DNA of 42,892 bases from Clostridia bacterium (GCA_017546165.1 JAFYXL010000032.1:1-42892); one strand, 5' to 3'; counted from the stretch's first letter, positions 1 to 8,418 are shown. Numbers and translations: made by a program. Notes: a model not told the origin generated them from the letters alone.

Positions 1-17
1 ATTACTCCACAAAAATA

Positions 18-46
18 TTGACAATTTATAAAGTTCATAGTATAAT
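18..46 (+). promoter_or_regulatory. Promoter of tRNA-Pro(CGG)
   Basis: A perfect vegetative promoter: TTGACA at 18-23, a 17-base spacer and TATAAT at 41-46. It lies 56 bases upstream of the tRNA and there is no reading frame between them. Confidence 0.9.
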
Positions 47-101
47 TGGGGTTGGCTGAGAATGGCCAGAAAAACATAAATTTTTTAAATACTGAACAAT
101 T

Positions 102-178
102 CGGGATGTGGCCCAGCTTGGTAGGGCACTTCGTTCGGGACGAAGGAGCCGCAGGTTCAAATCCTGTCATCCCGACCA
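102..178 (+). tRNA. tRNA-Pro (anticodon CGG)
   Basis: Cloverleaf with acceptor CGGGATG (102-108) pairing with CATCCCG (168-174), discriminator A and encoded CCA (176-178). The anticodon stem CTTCG/CGAAG encloses loop TTCGGGA, giving anticodon CGG for codon CCG. A second proline tRNA (GGG) is at 16581-16657, and both are followed by a terminator that begins right after CCA. Confidence 0.95.
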
Positions 179-180
179 GA

Positions 181-215
181 AAAAAGCGACTATTCTGATA
201 GAATGGTCGTTTTTT
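181..215 (+). terminator. Terminator of tRNA-Pro(CGG)
   Basis: Hairpin starting two bases after the tRNA CCA: AAAAAGCGAC, TATTC/GAAT inner pairing and GTCG followed by six T. It is a standard intrinsic terminator. Confidence 0.85.
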
Positions 216-218
216 CAT

Positions 219-393
219 CGATATAAATCTCTGCCGAGATTTTCGATATGTCATAAATGACTCGATATGTGCTAACGCACTCGATATGTTGCCTTGCGGC
301 AACGAGATTTATATCATATCGAGTTTTGAGTGAAACGAAAAACATATCGATTTTACTAAGTAAAAATATCGAGCAAACGAGATTTGCATATCG
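219..393. repeat. Symmetric multi-arm ('fishbone') palindromic element with CGATAT core
   Basis: Four copies of CGATAT on the left (219-224, 244-249, 263-268, 282-287) are mirrored by four copies of ATATCG on the right (316-321, 344-349, 366-371, 388-393). Each interval between copies contains its own small hairpin, for example AAATCTC/GAGATTT (225-242), TCAT/ATGA, TGC/GCA, TTGCC/GGCAA (289-302), TTTTAC/GTAAAA and CAAA/TTTG. The whole can fold as a central ladder with side arms. It has no coding capacity of its own; the 94-codon frame across it is incidental. Similar multi-hairpin repeats are, as far as I recall, common between genes in Clostridia. Confidence 0.75.
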
Positions 394-452
394 ACTTTTT
401 AGGATAAGTGCTTATTATGACTGTCTAAAAACATTGATTTTACTACATTTAG

Positions 453-481
453 AAGTAAATCCTATAATAACTTCCGCGCCA
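453..481 (+). pseudogene. Possible tRNA 3'-end fossil
   Basis: AAATCC followed by CTTCCGC (471-477), one base and CCA (479-481) resembles the T-arm/acceptor 3' half of a tRNA with a GCGGAAG acceptor. No matching 5' half is visible upstream. The context CCAGAAAAAAGCGAC is identical to the sequence just after the intact tRNA-Pro (176-190). It could be a decayed tRNA or duplicated tRNA tail; support is limited. Confidence 0.35.
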
Positions 482-483
482 GA

Positions 484-516
484 AAAAAGCGACAAGTTTC
501 AACTTGTCGCTTTTTC
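484..516 (+). terminator. Intrinsic terminator behind the tRNA fossil
   Basis: Strong hairpin GCGACAAGT/ACTTGTCGC (489-497 with 502-510) flanked by A5 and T5. No intact gene lies between this and the previous terminator, so it probably served the lost tRNA. It may also act on the converging minus-strand gene that ends at 570. Confidence 0.8.
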
Positions 517-569
517 ATTTATATCATTTACTTTCTTATAAAATTTCCCGGAATATGAGGAATATTTAA

Positions 570-2282
570 TTATTTTATAGGCTGATTTAGTCTTCCGTAG
601 CCTGCGTTTTCAACACACACCTGACCTGCTTCTGTGAGCATAAACTCAGCCATCTTTCTTGCCGGAGCGTCTTTGGGGGTATCTTTTCGGAGCACTACAT
701 AGGTGTTGTTAGAAAGCGGATACGAACCGTCTGCGATGGTTTCATTAGTTGGCATAACTCCGTCGATAGCAAGGAGTTTTAATTCATCTTCAATAGGATA
801 GAAATAAAACATATTGTGATAGTAATAATAAATGCTGTATCCAAGACCATAGCCTACGGGATTTTCGGTTTTTGCTTTCATAACATCTGTCAGCACATTT
901 GACATTGTGTATGATGTTTCTTTCTGCACTTCGGGATGGATTTCATTTCTATTAAGGAAGTGCTTTTCCATTTGTGCGTGGCTTCCGCTGTCATTATTTC
1001 TGCAATAAGGGTACATCAGTGCATTGCTTCCGCCAACCTCAGACCAATTCATATATGCGTTATTCACGTAGATGTTTGTAATCTGCTCTTTGGTAAGTCC
1101 TGCTGTGGGATTATCTTTATTTGTAAAGAATATCATGGCATCATATGCAATAGGGATAAGCTCAAGTTCTACGCCCTTTTCTTCTGCCATTTTCAAAATA
1201 TCACTTGCAGGATAAACAGATGCAAAGAGCATATCCACCTCGCCGTTTATAAGACGTTGATAGGATGCGTGGCTTTTTGAGTGGCTTTGCGGGAACTGCG
1301 GATGTGTTTCACCATTACAGAATAGTGCATTATATACCGCCTGAGTGAACGGATATGTAGAGGTAGAACCATCAATAACAGGCATTTGTTTGTCAAAGCC
1401 AAACATCTCTGCAAGGTCTGATGCATATATCTGACAATCATCCTGGGCGTTGTTTAAAATATATGCCACATCTGCTCTTGTTGCTGCCTTTTGCGGATTA
1501 AGAATACGAACAGGACTTTCGGAATTAGTATCATCATAATCCGATACGATATTTCGACCTATATATTCATAGGCTGTCTTTGCCCAATCGGAAATCTTAT
1601 CTTCATCGGCATTGTTTGTGACTTGTGACTTTGAACACCTTAAATCTGCATATTGCAAAGCTCTTGCTGTCATAACAGTAATTTCTTCTCTTGTTACATC
1701 TCTGTTTGGTGAGAATGTTCTCTCGGAATCACCTTTAACGATACCGCAATTAAATGCGTTCATAACCACAGAGTAAAACCAATCGTCCGATTTCACATCA
1801 TCAAACCGTAATTTCAGATCCATTTTCTGTGTCTTTTCAAGACCTATAAAGCGCATAACCATAGCAACTGCTTCTGCACGGGTTACGTTGTCATAGAGAT
1901 TCGCTTCGCCTTTTTCATTACCTTTGATAACACCAACTCTTGAAAGCATTTTAAAATTGTGAAAGTCCGATATTGAAGCATCGTAATCGCTGAATTCTAT
2001 TTCTTCGGGAACAAAAGCTTCAATCTCACGGTCCTTGTTTTCAACAGGGACCGTGGCATACACATTATCGTGATATGCCATTGACAAAGGAATAGCCTCA
2101 CCGGTATCCTTGTATCTTGCGCGTGTAAGCCATGAATTTCGGTCTTCAATTGCATCGGGAAACGGAATCTTCACTTTTACAAAGTTTGCCGCCTGAATCT
2201 CATCTACATTGTCTGCAAAGGCACAACCTGTAAACGGTATCATCATACAAAAAACTAGAATAATGGATATAAATTTTTTCAT
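570..2282 (-). CDS. Exported SLH-domain protein fused to a PstS-like phosphate-binding domain
   Basis: 570 residues. The N-terminus is a signal peptide: basic MKK, hydrophobic core, then FTGC at 17-20, which is a lipobox-like site; AFA/D at 21-24 could instead be cut by signal peptidase I. Three S-layer-homology repeats follow at about 97-150, 160-212 and 230-279, with typical FDDV..DWFY and TRAE/TREE signatures. The C-terminal part from about 300 resembles periplasmic phosphate-binding proteins of the PstS type (GSTSTYP at 305-311, NDSGSH at 430-435). SLH domains normally hold proteins to secondary cell-wall polymer, so this is probably a wall-anchored binding protein. No pst ABC transporter genes are adjacent. 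It lies 87 bases downstream of the lipoprotein gene on the same strand and may be co-transcribed with it. The true ligand is unknown. Confidence 0.8.
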   Translation of the reverse strand: MKKFISIILVFCMMIPFTGCAFADNVDEIQAANFVKVKIPFPDAIEDRNSWLTRARYKDTGEAIPLSMAYHDNVYATVPVENKDREIEAFVPEEIEFSDYDASISDFHNFKMLSRVGVIKGNEKGEANLYDNVTRAEAVAMVMRFIGLEKTQKMDLKLRFDDVKSDDWFYSVVMNAFNCGIVKGDSERTFSPNRDVTREEITVMTARALQYADLRCSKSQVTNNADEDKISDWAKTAYEYIGRNIVSDYDDTNSESPVRILNPQKAATRADVAYILNNAQDDCQIYASDLAEMFGFDKQMPVIDGSTSTYPFTQAVYNALFCNGETHPQFPQSHSKSHASYQRLINGEVDMLFASVYPASDILKMAEEKGVELELIPIAYDAMIFFTNKDNPTAGLTKEQITNIYVNNAYMNWSEVGGSNALMYPYCRNNDSGSHAQMEKHFLNRNEIHPEVQKETSYTMSNVLTDVMKAKTENPVGYGLGYSIYYYYHNMFYFYPIEDELKLLAIDGVMPTNETIADGSYPLSNNTYVVLRKDTPKDAPARKMAEFMLTEAGQVCVENAGYGRLNQPIK

Positions 2283-2369
2283 AAAAGTTTCAACCCCTTT
2301 AATTTACTTTGTTGCTTAATAATATTTTACCTTTCCTCCAAATTATTTGATAATCAATGGAAAAGCCAC

Positions 2370-3332
2370 TCATTCAATACTAAAATACACATGATAGGTT
2401 TCTTTATCATAGTCTCCGGCTGCTCTGAAATCCATTATTTCTTTACTGAGACGATAGAAACCGGGTTTTAATTCTCCGTAAGCGTATTGCCAGTCTATTT
2501 TCATTTCAGTAATATTGTTCTTTTTAATTCCATAAGCAATACTGTTCCATACCAGAGGCTTGCCGCTTTTTGTCTTTACAGGTTGCCATTCATCATTGAC
2601 AGTTGTTTCAAGAAGGTATGCTACACCTGTCTGAAGCTCGCCTGAAGGGTGACCGCCGAACTGTTCTATTTTCAATATAATACCCTTGGGAGTTACATCA
2701 TCGGCCCGGAAAGTAATGCCCCATTTGTCATTGGGTATTCGATTGTGAATCAGGCGGCCGTTATCAGCTCCGGCTGTTGATTGTGAACTGAGCAAAGGTT
2801 CATAAACATCATTAAATGTAACATTTTCATCTTGGCTTAGCACGATAATCTCGCTGTCAACGGCAGCATTGTTAAGATGTCCCTTTATGTAATAACAGTA
2901 TTTTAACCCGTCAAGAGTGTGTCCCAATGTATCATATTTTTTAAAAATTAACCATTTGCCATCAATGCTGACTTCCTTTGTTATGCTTGTTGCGTGCTGA
3001 TAGCCATCTGCCTCAAAATTTGCTTCGCCTGATTTAAGGGGGATTTCATTTTCGTTTACGGTCTTTGTAAAATGTCCGTCCATTGTTCCGCAACGAGGAG
3101 TCATAGCACTTACAAGTCCCAGCTCATAATACAAGTCACCGTCAACGTTGAACATTCTGACAGGTTTCTTTTCATATTGCTCGCCGAACTGACCTTTGAT
3201 ATTTCCGTTGTTTTTGCCGATATATATCGCTGTTGGACCGTCTGCACCGCCTATTAATCCAATGCTTGCGCTTTTACAAGCGGTGAGTAGCAGACTGCAC
3301 ATTATAAGAGATAAGGTTAAAGTTCGTTTCAT
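2370..3332 (-). CDS. Lipoprotein with GGADGPT motif, function unknown
   Basis: 320 residues. A lipoprotein signal (hydrophobic core, LTAC at 16-19) is followed almost directly by IGLIGGADGPTAIYI (24-38). That motif matches what I know from the beta subunit of Na+-translocating decarboxylases (OadB/GcdB), but nothing else here looks like that polytopic membrane protein. The rest is polar and probably beta-rich (residues about 90-320) with no family I recognise. The same motif recurs behind the lipobox of the rhodanese lipoprotein at 40880-41329. Start chosen from AAAGGAGG nine bases upstream. Automated annotation may mislabel it as a decarboxylase beta subunit. Confidence 0.75.
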   Translation of the reverse strand: MKRTLTLSLIMCSLLLTACKSASIGLIGGADGPTAIYIGKNNGNIKGQFGEQYEKKPVRMFNVDGDLYYELGLVSAMTPRCGTMDGHFTKTVNENEIPLKSGEANFEADGYQHATSITKEVSIDGKWLIFKKYDTLGHTLDGLKYCYYIKGHLNNAAVDSEIIVLSQDENVTFNDVYEPLLSSQSTAGADNGRLIHNRIPNDKWGITFRADDVTPKGIILKIEQFGGHPSGELQTGVAYLLETTVNDEWQPVKTKSGKPLVWNSIAYGIKKNNITEMKIDWQYAYGELKPGFYRLSKEIMDFRAAGDYDKETYHVYFSIE

Positions 3333-3436
3333 AGGCGCAAGCCTCCTTTAAAATATTTAAACAAAAGCGAAGGGAGAAGTTTCCTCTATCTGTAATACAA
3401 TTTAGTCGCCCAAAAAGTTGCATTGGATTTAGCTTA

Positions 3437-3465
3437 ATTATAACATAACAGGATGAAATTTTCAA
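3437..3465 (-). promoter_or_regulatory. Promoter of the GGADGPT lipoprotein gene
   Basis: On the minus strand TTGAAA (3465-3460), 17-base spacer, TATAAT (3442-3437). The leader to the start codon is about 100 bases; I see no riboswitch in it. The promoter may also serve the downstream SLH gene. Confidence 0.8.
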
Positions 3466-3647
3466 TAATCAGCACCTAAAATCTATTGGAACACAGGAAC
3501 AAGGGAACTCTTATAATGCGAAAAGCAATCTAAACCCTATCTGGTAAAATTCATATCCGGTGGGGAATACAGAATAAAAATCGTTATGTATAAGATACTT
3601 AATATTAGAAATAATAACTAAAAAACCAAAGAAAGGTAGTTGTTATT
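3466..3647. other. Intergenic region upstream of the Mn-catalase gene
   Basis: Together with the 104-base leader before it (3333-3436), this makes a 315-base stretch without a gene. It holds a run of spaced GGAAC words (about 3488-3512) but no convincing vegetative -35/-10 pair for the gene at 3648. No RNA gene or repeat recognised. Confidence 0.5.
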
Positions 3648-4316
3648 ATGTTTAAACACGAGAAACTATTATTTCAACCGGTTTCGGTAGAAAAACCAAA
3701 CCCTCAGTATGCTGCTCTTTTGCAGGAACAGTTGGGAGGGGCAAATGGGGAACTTAAGGCAGCCATGCAATATATGTCACAGAGCTTTAGAATAAAGGAT
3801 CCTGAAATTAAGGATTTGTTTTTGGATATTGCGGCAGAGGAGCTTGGACATATGGAAATGATTGCACAAACCATAAATCTGCTAAATGGGCACGATGTTG
3901 ATGCAAAGTCTGTTCCTGCGGGGGAGGTGCAAACTCACGTTCTTTTGGGTCTTAATCCGGGATTGATAAATGCATCGGGTTACTCCTGGACAGGTGACTA
4001 TGTTAGTGTGACAGGAGATTTGTGTGCAGATTTACTTTCCAATATTGCATCGGAACAGCGTGCGAAAGTTGTTTATGAGTATTTGTACCGACAGATTGAT
4101 GATAAAAATGTTAAAGAGACAATAGATTTTCTGCTCAATCGAGAAGAAGCTCATAACGCAATGTTCAGAGAAGCATTTAATAAGGTTCAAAACACCGGTT
4201 CCAACCGTGACTTTGGTACCACGAAGGCGGCAAAGATGTATTTCAGTATGTCCGAGCCCTCACCAAATGGCAATAGTTTTGCAGATACCGAGGTTTCAAA
4301 ACCGTCATTTGATTAA
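3648..4316 (+). CDS. Manganese catalase family protein (CotJC-like)
   Basis: 222 residues of the dimanganese ferritin-like catalase family, which disproportionates hydrogen peroxide. Ligand-type residues are in place: E35 in GANGELKAAMQY, E65xxH68, E136 and E166xxH169. The protein is shorter than full-length Mn catalases (about 270-300 residues) and nearer in size to the spore-coat protein CotJC, but no cotJA/cotJB genes are adjacent. The C-terminal tail from about 190 is polar and low in complexity. It is a single-gene unit with its own terminator. Whether it is a vegetative peroxide-defence enzyme or a spore-coat protein cannot be decided here. Confidence 0.85.
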   Translation: MFKHEKLLFQPVSVEKPNPQYAALLQEQLGGANGELKAAMQYMSQSFRIKDPEIKDLFLDIAAEELGHMEMIAQTINLLNGHDVDAKSVPAGEVQTHVLLGLNPGLINASGYSWTGDYVSVTGDLCADLLSNIASEQRAKVVYEYLYRQIDDKNVKETIDFLLNREEAHNAMFREAFNKVQNTGSNRDFGTTKAAKMYFSMSEPSPNGNSFADTEVSKPSFD

Positions 4317-4351
4317 ATGACTTGAATAATAAGGACGATTGTTTATTTTAT

Positions 4352-4386
4352 AAAATCCGCCGTAACTCAATGGCGGATTTTTTATT
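4352..4386 (+). terminator. Terminator of the Mn-catalase gene
   Basis: AAAATCCGCC (4352-4361) pairs with GGCGGATTTT (4372-4381) around a 10-base loop and continues into T-rich sequence. Confidence 0.9.
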
Positions 4387-4426
4387 TTATTATTCCAATA
4401 AATCACCGCGGATTTAAGGTTATGTA

Positions 4427-4455
4427 TTGAATTTTATGATGCAATAAGTTATAAT
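4427..4455 (+). promoter_or_regulatory. Promoter of the ABC-F gene
   Basis: TTGAAT (4427-4432), 17-base spacer, TATAAT (4450-4455). The transcript leader is about 80 bases; I could not see an attenuator hairpin in it. Confidence 0.8.
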
Positions 4456-4538
4456 TTGATGTGGTAGAATAAATTTTTGCTTTATTTTATATAAGGCGAT
4501 TGCATTACATACAGTTGTGAAGATACAAGGAGTAAAAA

Positions 4539-6095
4539 ATGAGTATTTTAAATGTTGAACATCTTACCCACGGATTTGGTGATCGTGCAATTTTTGATGA
4601 CGTTTCCTTTCGTCTGCTTAAAGGAGAGCATATTGGACTTGTAGGGGCCAATGGTGAGGGGAAATCCACTTTTATGAACGTGGTAACGGGAAAGCTCCAA
4701 CCGGATGAAGGAAAAGTGGAGTGGTCAAAGAACGTTCGTGCGGGATACCTTGACCAGCATACGGTTTTGAATGCGGGAATGACCATTGGGGAGGTGCTGA
4801 GGTCTGCTTTTTCGTATTTATTTGAGTTAGAAGAAAAGATGAACAAAATTTGTGATGACCTTGCAACTGCAAATGAAGATGAAATGACCGAAATGCTGGA
4901 AGAGTTAGGTGATATTCAGGATATGCTGACTCTTCACGATTTTTATATTATTGATTCAAAGGTGGAGGAGGTAGCCAGAGCACTGGGACTTTTGGATTTG
5001 GGACTTGACCGTGATGTAACCGACTTAAGCGGCGGACAGCGCACAAAGGTTCTGCTTGCCAAACTTCTTCTTGAAAAACCGGATATACTTTTGCTGGACG
5101 AGCCTACAAACTATCTCGATGAGGAACATATTGTATGGTTGAAACGTTACTTAATTGAATATGAAAATGCCTTTGTTTTAATTTCTCACGATATTCCTTT
5201 TTTGAATGAAGTAATAAATATCGTTTATCATATGGAAAATCAAAAATTGAATCGTTATGTAGGGGACTATAATCATTTTGAAGAAGTATATGCGGTGCAA
5301 AAATCTCAGCTTGAAGCCGCATACAAACGCCAACAACAGGAAATCCGTGACCTTAAGGATTTTGTTGCAAGGAATAAGGCCCGTGTTGCTACAAGAAATA
5401 TGGCGATGTCGAGACAGAAGAAACTGGACAAAATGGACATTATTGAACTTGCAGCTGAAAAACCAAAGCCGGAGTTCAATTTCAAGACAGGCCGCACACC
5501 CAGCAAGTTTATATTTGAAACAAATGATTTGGTAATAGGATATGAAGAACCCCTTTCAAAACCATTGACCTTGTCAATGGAACGCGGCAAAAAGATTGCG
5601 CTTGTGGGGGCAAACGGCATAGGAAAGACCACACTCCTTAAAAGTATTTTAGGGCTAATCAAACCCATTGGCGGAAGCGTCAAGCTGGGGGACAATCTCT
5701 TGATTGGATATTTTGAGCAGGAAACTGCAAAGAACAATACAACGACTTGCATTGATGAGATATGGAACGAATTCCCCGGATTTTCGCAGTTTGAAGTCCG
5801 TGCGGCTTTGGCAAAGTGTGGACTTACCACCAAACACATTGAAAGCCAGGTAAGGGTGCTAAGCGGTGGCGAACAGGCAAAGGTAAGACTTTGCAAGTTG
5901 ATAAACAAGGAAACCAACATTCTCCTTTTGGACGAGCCTACAAATCATCTTGATATAGATGCAAAAGAGGAGCTTAAACGGGCACTTATAGAATATAAAG
6001 GCAGTGTGCTTTTGATTTGTCACGAACCTGAGTTTTATCGTGATGTGGTAACAGAAGTGTGGGATTGTACAAAATGGACAACAAAAGTTATATAA
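4539..6095 (+). CDS. ABC-F family ATPase (ribosome-associated type)
   Basis: 518 residues with two ATP-binding cassettes and no membrane segments, the ABC-F architecture. Cassette 1 has Walker A GANGEGKST (36-44), signature LSGGQRTK and Walker B LLLDEPTN; cassette 2 has GANGIGKTT, LSGGEQAK and LLLDEPTN. The linker between them is basic and probably helical. ABC-F proteins act on the ribosome, either as translation factors or as antibiotic-resistance proteins. Length and the ending, HEPEFY..VTEVWD, suggest the housekeeping YkpA/YbiT-like branch rather than a resistance determinant, but this is inference. Start is set by AAGGAG six bases upstream. It is transcribed alone. Confidence 0.9.
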   Translation: MSILNVEHLTHGFGDRAIFDDVSFRLLKGEHIGLVGANGEGKSTFMNVVTGKLQPDEGKVEWSKNVRAGYLDQHTVLNAGMTIGEVLRSAFSYLFELEEKMNKICDDLATANEDEMTEMLEELGDIQDMLTLHDFYIIDSKVEEVARALGLLDLGLDRDVTDLSGGQRTKVLLAKLLLEKPDILLLDEPTNYLDEEHIVWLKRYLIEYENAFVLISHDIPFLNEVINIVYHMENQKLNRYVGDYNHFEEVYAVQKSQLEAAYKRQQQEIRDLKDFVARNKARVATRNMAMSRQKKLDKMDIIELAAEKPKPEFNFKTGRTPSKFIFETNDLVIGYEEPLSKPLTLSMERGKKIALVGANGIGKTTLLKSILGLIKPIGGSVKLGDNLLIGYFEQETAKNNTTTCIDEIWNEFPGFSQFEVRAALAKCGLTTKHIESQVRVLSGGEQAKVRLCKLINKETNILLLDEPTNHLDIDAKEELKRALIEYKGSVLLICHEPEFYRDVVTEVWDCTKWTTKVI

Positions 6096-6100
6096 TAAGA

Positions 6101-6135
6101 AAAGACAAGTTTCAAAATGAAACTTGTCTTTTTTT
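6101..6135. terminator. Bidirectional terminator between the ABC-F gene and hppA
   Basis: A 14-base perfect stem (6101-6114 with 6118-6131) flanked by A-rich sequence on the left and T-run on the right lies between two converging genes. Confidence 0.85.
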
Positions 6136-6167
6136 GATATTAATAAGCAATTAAGAAATACGCTTAG

Positions 6168-8249
6168 TTAAAAAATTCCCAAACCGCCATAGGTAACAAC
6201 GACTGATGCAAAAACAATTGATACTATAGACAAGAGTTTGATGAGAATGTTTACTGATGGACCTGAAGTATCCTTGAATGGGTCGCCAACAGTGTCACCA
6301 ACAACGGCAGCCTTGTGGTTTTCAGAACCCTTGCCGTTTGAGTGACCTGCTTCAATGTACTTTTTGGCATTATCCCAGGCACCGCCGGAATTGGACATCA
6401 TAACAGCCAGTGCAAAGCCTGATACCAATGCACCTGCAAGCATACCGACAACACCATTACAGCCAAGAACAAGGCCTACAATAATTGGTGAGAGAACTCC
6501 CAAAGAAGCAGGAGCAATCATTTCCTTAAGTGATGACTTAGTGCAGATATCAACACATGTTTCATAGTCAGCATCGGCATTACCATCCAAAAGGCCTGCT
6601 ATTTCTCTGAACTGTCTGCGAACTTCAACTACAATCTTGTGGGCCGCACGGCCAACAGCTTGCATTGTCATTGCGGAGAAGAGGAATGGAAGCATTGCAC
6701 CAACAAACAAACCAATAAGTGTTGCAGGGTTTGTTATATTCAAATTGAGAGCAGCAGGATTTATTTTTTCAACTGCATCAGTGTATGAAACAATCAAAGC
6801 AAGAGCAGTGAGTGCTGCAGAACCGATTGCAAAACCTTTGCCTGTTGCTGCTGTAGTATTACCAAGTGAATCAAGAGCGTCGGTTCTTTCTCGCACTTCT
6901 TCAGGAAGACCGCTCATTTCAGCAATACCTCCGGCATTATCTGCCACAGGACCGTAGGCATCTGTAGCAAGCGTGATACCAAGTGTTGCCAGCATACCAA
7001 CAGCTGAAAGGCCAACACCATAAAGACCGCTCTTAAATGAGTTGATGCCATCTGCAAAGAAGAAACTTAGAATAATTGAAATACCTACAACGATAACAGG
7101 AATTGCAGTGGATTTCATACCGAGAGCAATACCGTCGATAATGATTGTCGCTGCGCCTGTTTCTGAAGATTCAGAAAGTTTCTGTGTAGGCTTGTATGAA
7201 TCAGATGTATAATACTCAGTAAAGTAACCAATCAAAACACCTGCAATCAATCCTGACATAACTGAACCGAAAAGTCCGATATTTTGAGGCATAAGTAATT
7301 TAATTGTAATAAAGCTTGCGATTGCGGAAATAACAGCTGCTGTATATGTGCCCTTTCTCAATGAGCCGAGAAGCATTTTTTGAGTTGCACCTTCTTTTGT
7401 TGAAACAAAGAATGAAGAAACGATAGATGAAATGATTCCGAGTGCGGCAATTAACATTGGCAGAAGAACACCATTAATGCCAAGTCCTGCTGCAATGGCA
7501 AGAGCACCGCAAGAGAGGATAGACCCAACATAAGATTCGTAAAGGTCAGCGCCCATACCCGCAACGTCGCCTACGTTATCACCTACATTATCGGCAATAC
7601 AAGCCGGGTTTCTTGGATCGTCTTCAGGAATTCCTGCTTCGACTTTACCTACGAGGTCAGCACCAACGTCTGCGGCTTTTGTAAAGATACCGCCGCCAAC
7701 ACGTGCAAAAAGAGCCATTGAGCTTGCGCCCATACCAAACATAATCATAGCTGACATAATTTCGTCAATAGGGAGTTTGAAAACAAATTTTAAAAGTACA
7801 AACCAAAGGCTTATATCAAAAAGTCCAAGACCAACAACAGTCATACCCATAACAGTGCCTGATGAAAATGCAATTTTGAGACCCTGATTAAGTCCTTTCA
7901 TAGCACCGTTTGCAGTGCGTGAGTTTGCGTAAGTTGCAATCTTCATACCAATAAAGCCTGAAAGACCGGAGAAAAATCCGCCTGTAAGAAATGCAACGGG
8001 TACGAAGGGTGACAAAAAGCCGAATGTAGCTAAGATAACTAACAAAACAAACATAACCGCAAAGAAAATACCTACAGTTTTGTACTGGCGTTTGAGGTAT
8101 GCCATTGCACCACTGCGGATTTTTGCAGAGATTGATGCCATTTGTTCTGTTCCTTCGGGGAGCTTGCGTACAGCAAAAAACTTATAAGTTGCAAAAAGCA
8201 AAGCAAGGATTGCGGTAAGCAACACAAAGAATGGTATAAAATTTTCCAT
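6168..8249 (-). CDS. hppA: Membrane-bound pyrophosphatase, K+-dependent type (H+ or Na+ pump)
   Basis: 693 residues, about 16 membrane segments. It couples pyrophosphate hydrolysis to cation export across the cytoplasmic membrane. The catalytic loop is classical: GGGIFTKAADVGADLVGK, then EDDPRNPACIADNVGDNVGD. In GNTTAATGKG the residue after GNTT is Ala, where K+-independent enzymes carry Lys, so this belongs to the K+-dependent group. Whether it pumps Na+ or H+ cannot be settled by eye. The start has AAAGGAGAT at a suitable distance. Single-gene unit, converging on the ABC-F gene. Confidence 0.95.
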   Translation of the reverse strand: MENFIPFFVLLTAILALLFATYKFFAVRKLPEGTEQMASISAKIRSGAMAYLKRQYKTVGIFFAVMFVLLVILATFGFLSPFVPVAFLTGGFFSGLSGFIGMKIATYANSRTANGAMKGLNQGLKIAFSSGTVMGMTVVGLGLFDISLWFVLLKFVFKLPIDEIMSAMIMFGMGASSMALFARVGGGIFTKAADVGADLVGKVEAGIPEDDPRNPACIADNVGDNVGDVAGMGADLYESYVGSILSCGALAIAAGLGINGVLLPMLIAALGIISSIVSSFFVSTKEGATQKMLLGSLRKGTYTAAVISAIASFITIKLLMPQNIGLFGSVMSGLIAGVLIGYFTEYYTSDSYKPTQKLSESSETGAATIIIDGIALGMKSTAIPVIVVGISIILSFFFADGINSFKSGLYGVGLSAVGMLATLGITLATDAYGPVADNAGGIAEMSGLPEEVRERTDALDSLGNTTAATGKGFAIGSAALTALALIVSYTDAVEKINPAALNLNITNPATLIGLFVGAMLPFLFSAMTMQAVGRAAHKIVVEVRRQFREIAGLLDGNADADYETCVDICTKSSLKEMIAPASLGVLSPIIVGLVLGCNGVVGMLAGALVSGFALAVMMSNSGGAWDNAKKYIEAGHSNGKGSENHKAAVVGDTVGDPFKDTSGPSVNILIKLLSIVSIVFASVVVTYGGLGIF

Positions 8250-8370
8250 AAAGTCATATCTCCTTTTGCTTTATTATACTAGAATTACATTCTATCAAAG
8301 TTAATATTATTTTTCAAGTGTTTTTATGTATATATTTACTGATTTTTTGTAAATTTGTTGCTTTTACCCA

Positions 8371-8407
8371 AAAAAGCACGCTGGTATTTTGTACCAATGT
8401 GCTTTTT
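8371..8407 (-). terminator. Terminator of the AGCS symporter gene
   Basis: AAAAAGCAC/GTGCTTTTT outer stem with inner TGGTA/TACCA stem; on the minus strand it ends in a T-run just after the stop codon at 8419. Confidence 0.85.
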
Positions 8408-8418
8408 AAATCTGCGTT

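Noticed and set aside
219..393. CRISPR-like regular spacing of CGATAT words
   Set aside because: Repeats are six bases, inverted on the right half, and the spacers are themselves hairpins; not a CRISPR array.
257..541. 94-codon plus-strand frame across the fishbone repeat
   Set aside because: It is made of repeat arms and crosses a terminator; no RBS and no protein-like composition.
2370..3332. Na+-translocating decarboxylase beta subunit
   Set aside because: Only the GGADGPT segment matches; the protein has a lipoprotein signal and no multiple membrane segments.
3596..3625. Possible PerR box upstream of the Mn-catalase gene
   Set aside because: An AT-rich partial palindrome, too poor a match to the PerR consensus to claim.
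5306..5920. 204-codon minus-strand frame
   Set aside because: Antisense shadow of the ABC-F gene; no RBS.
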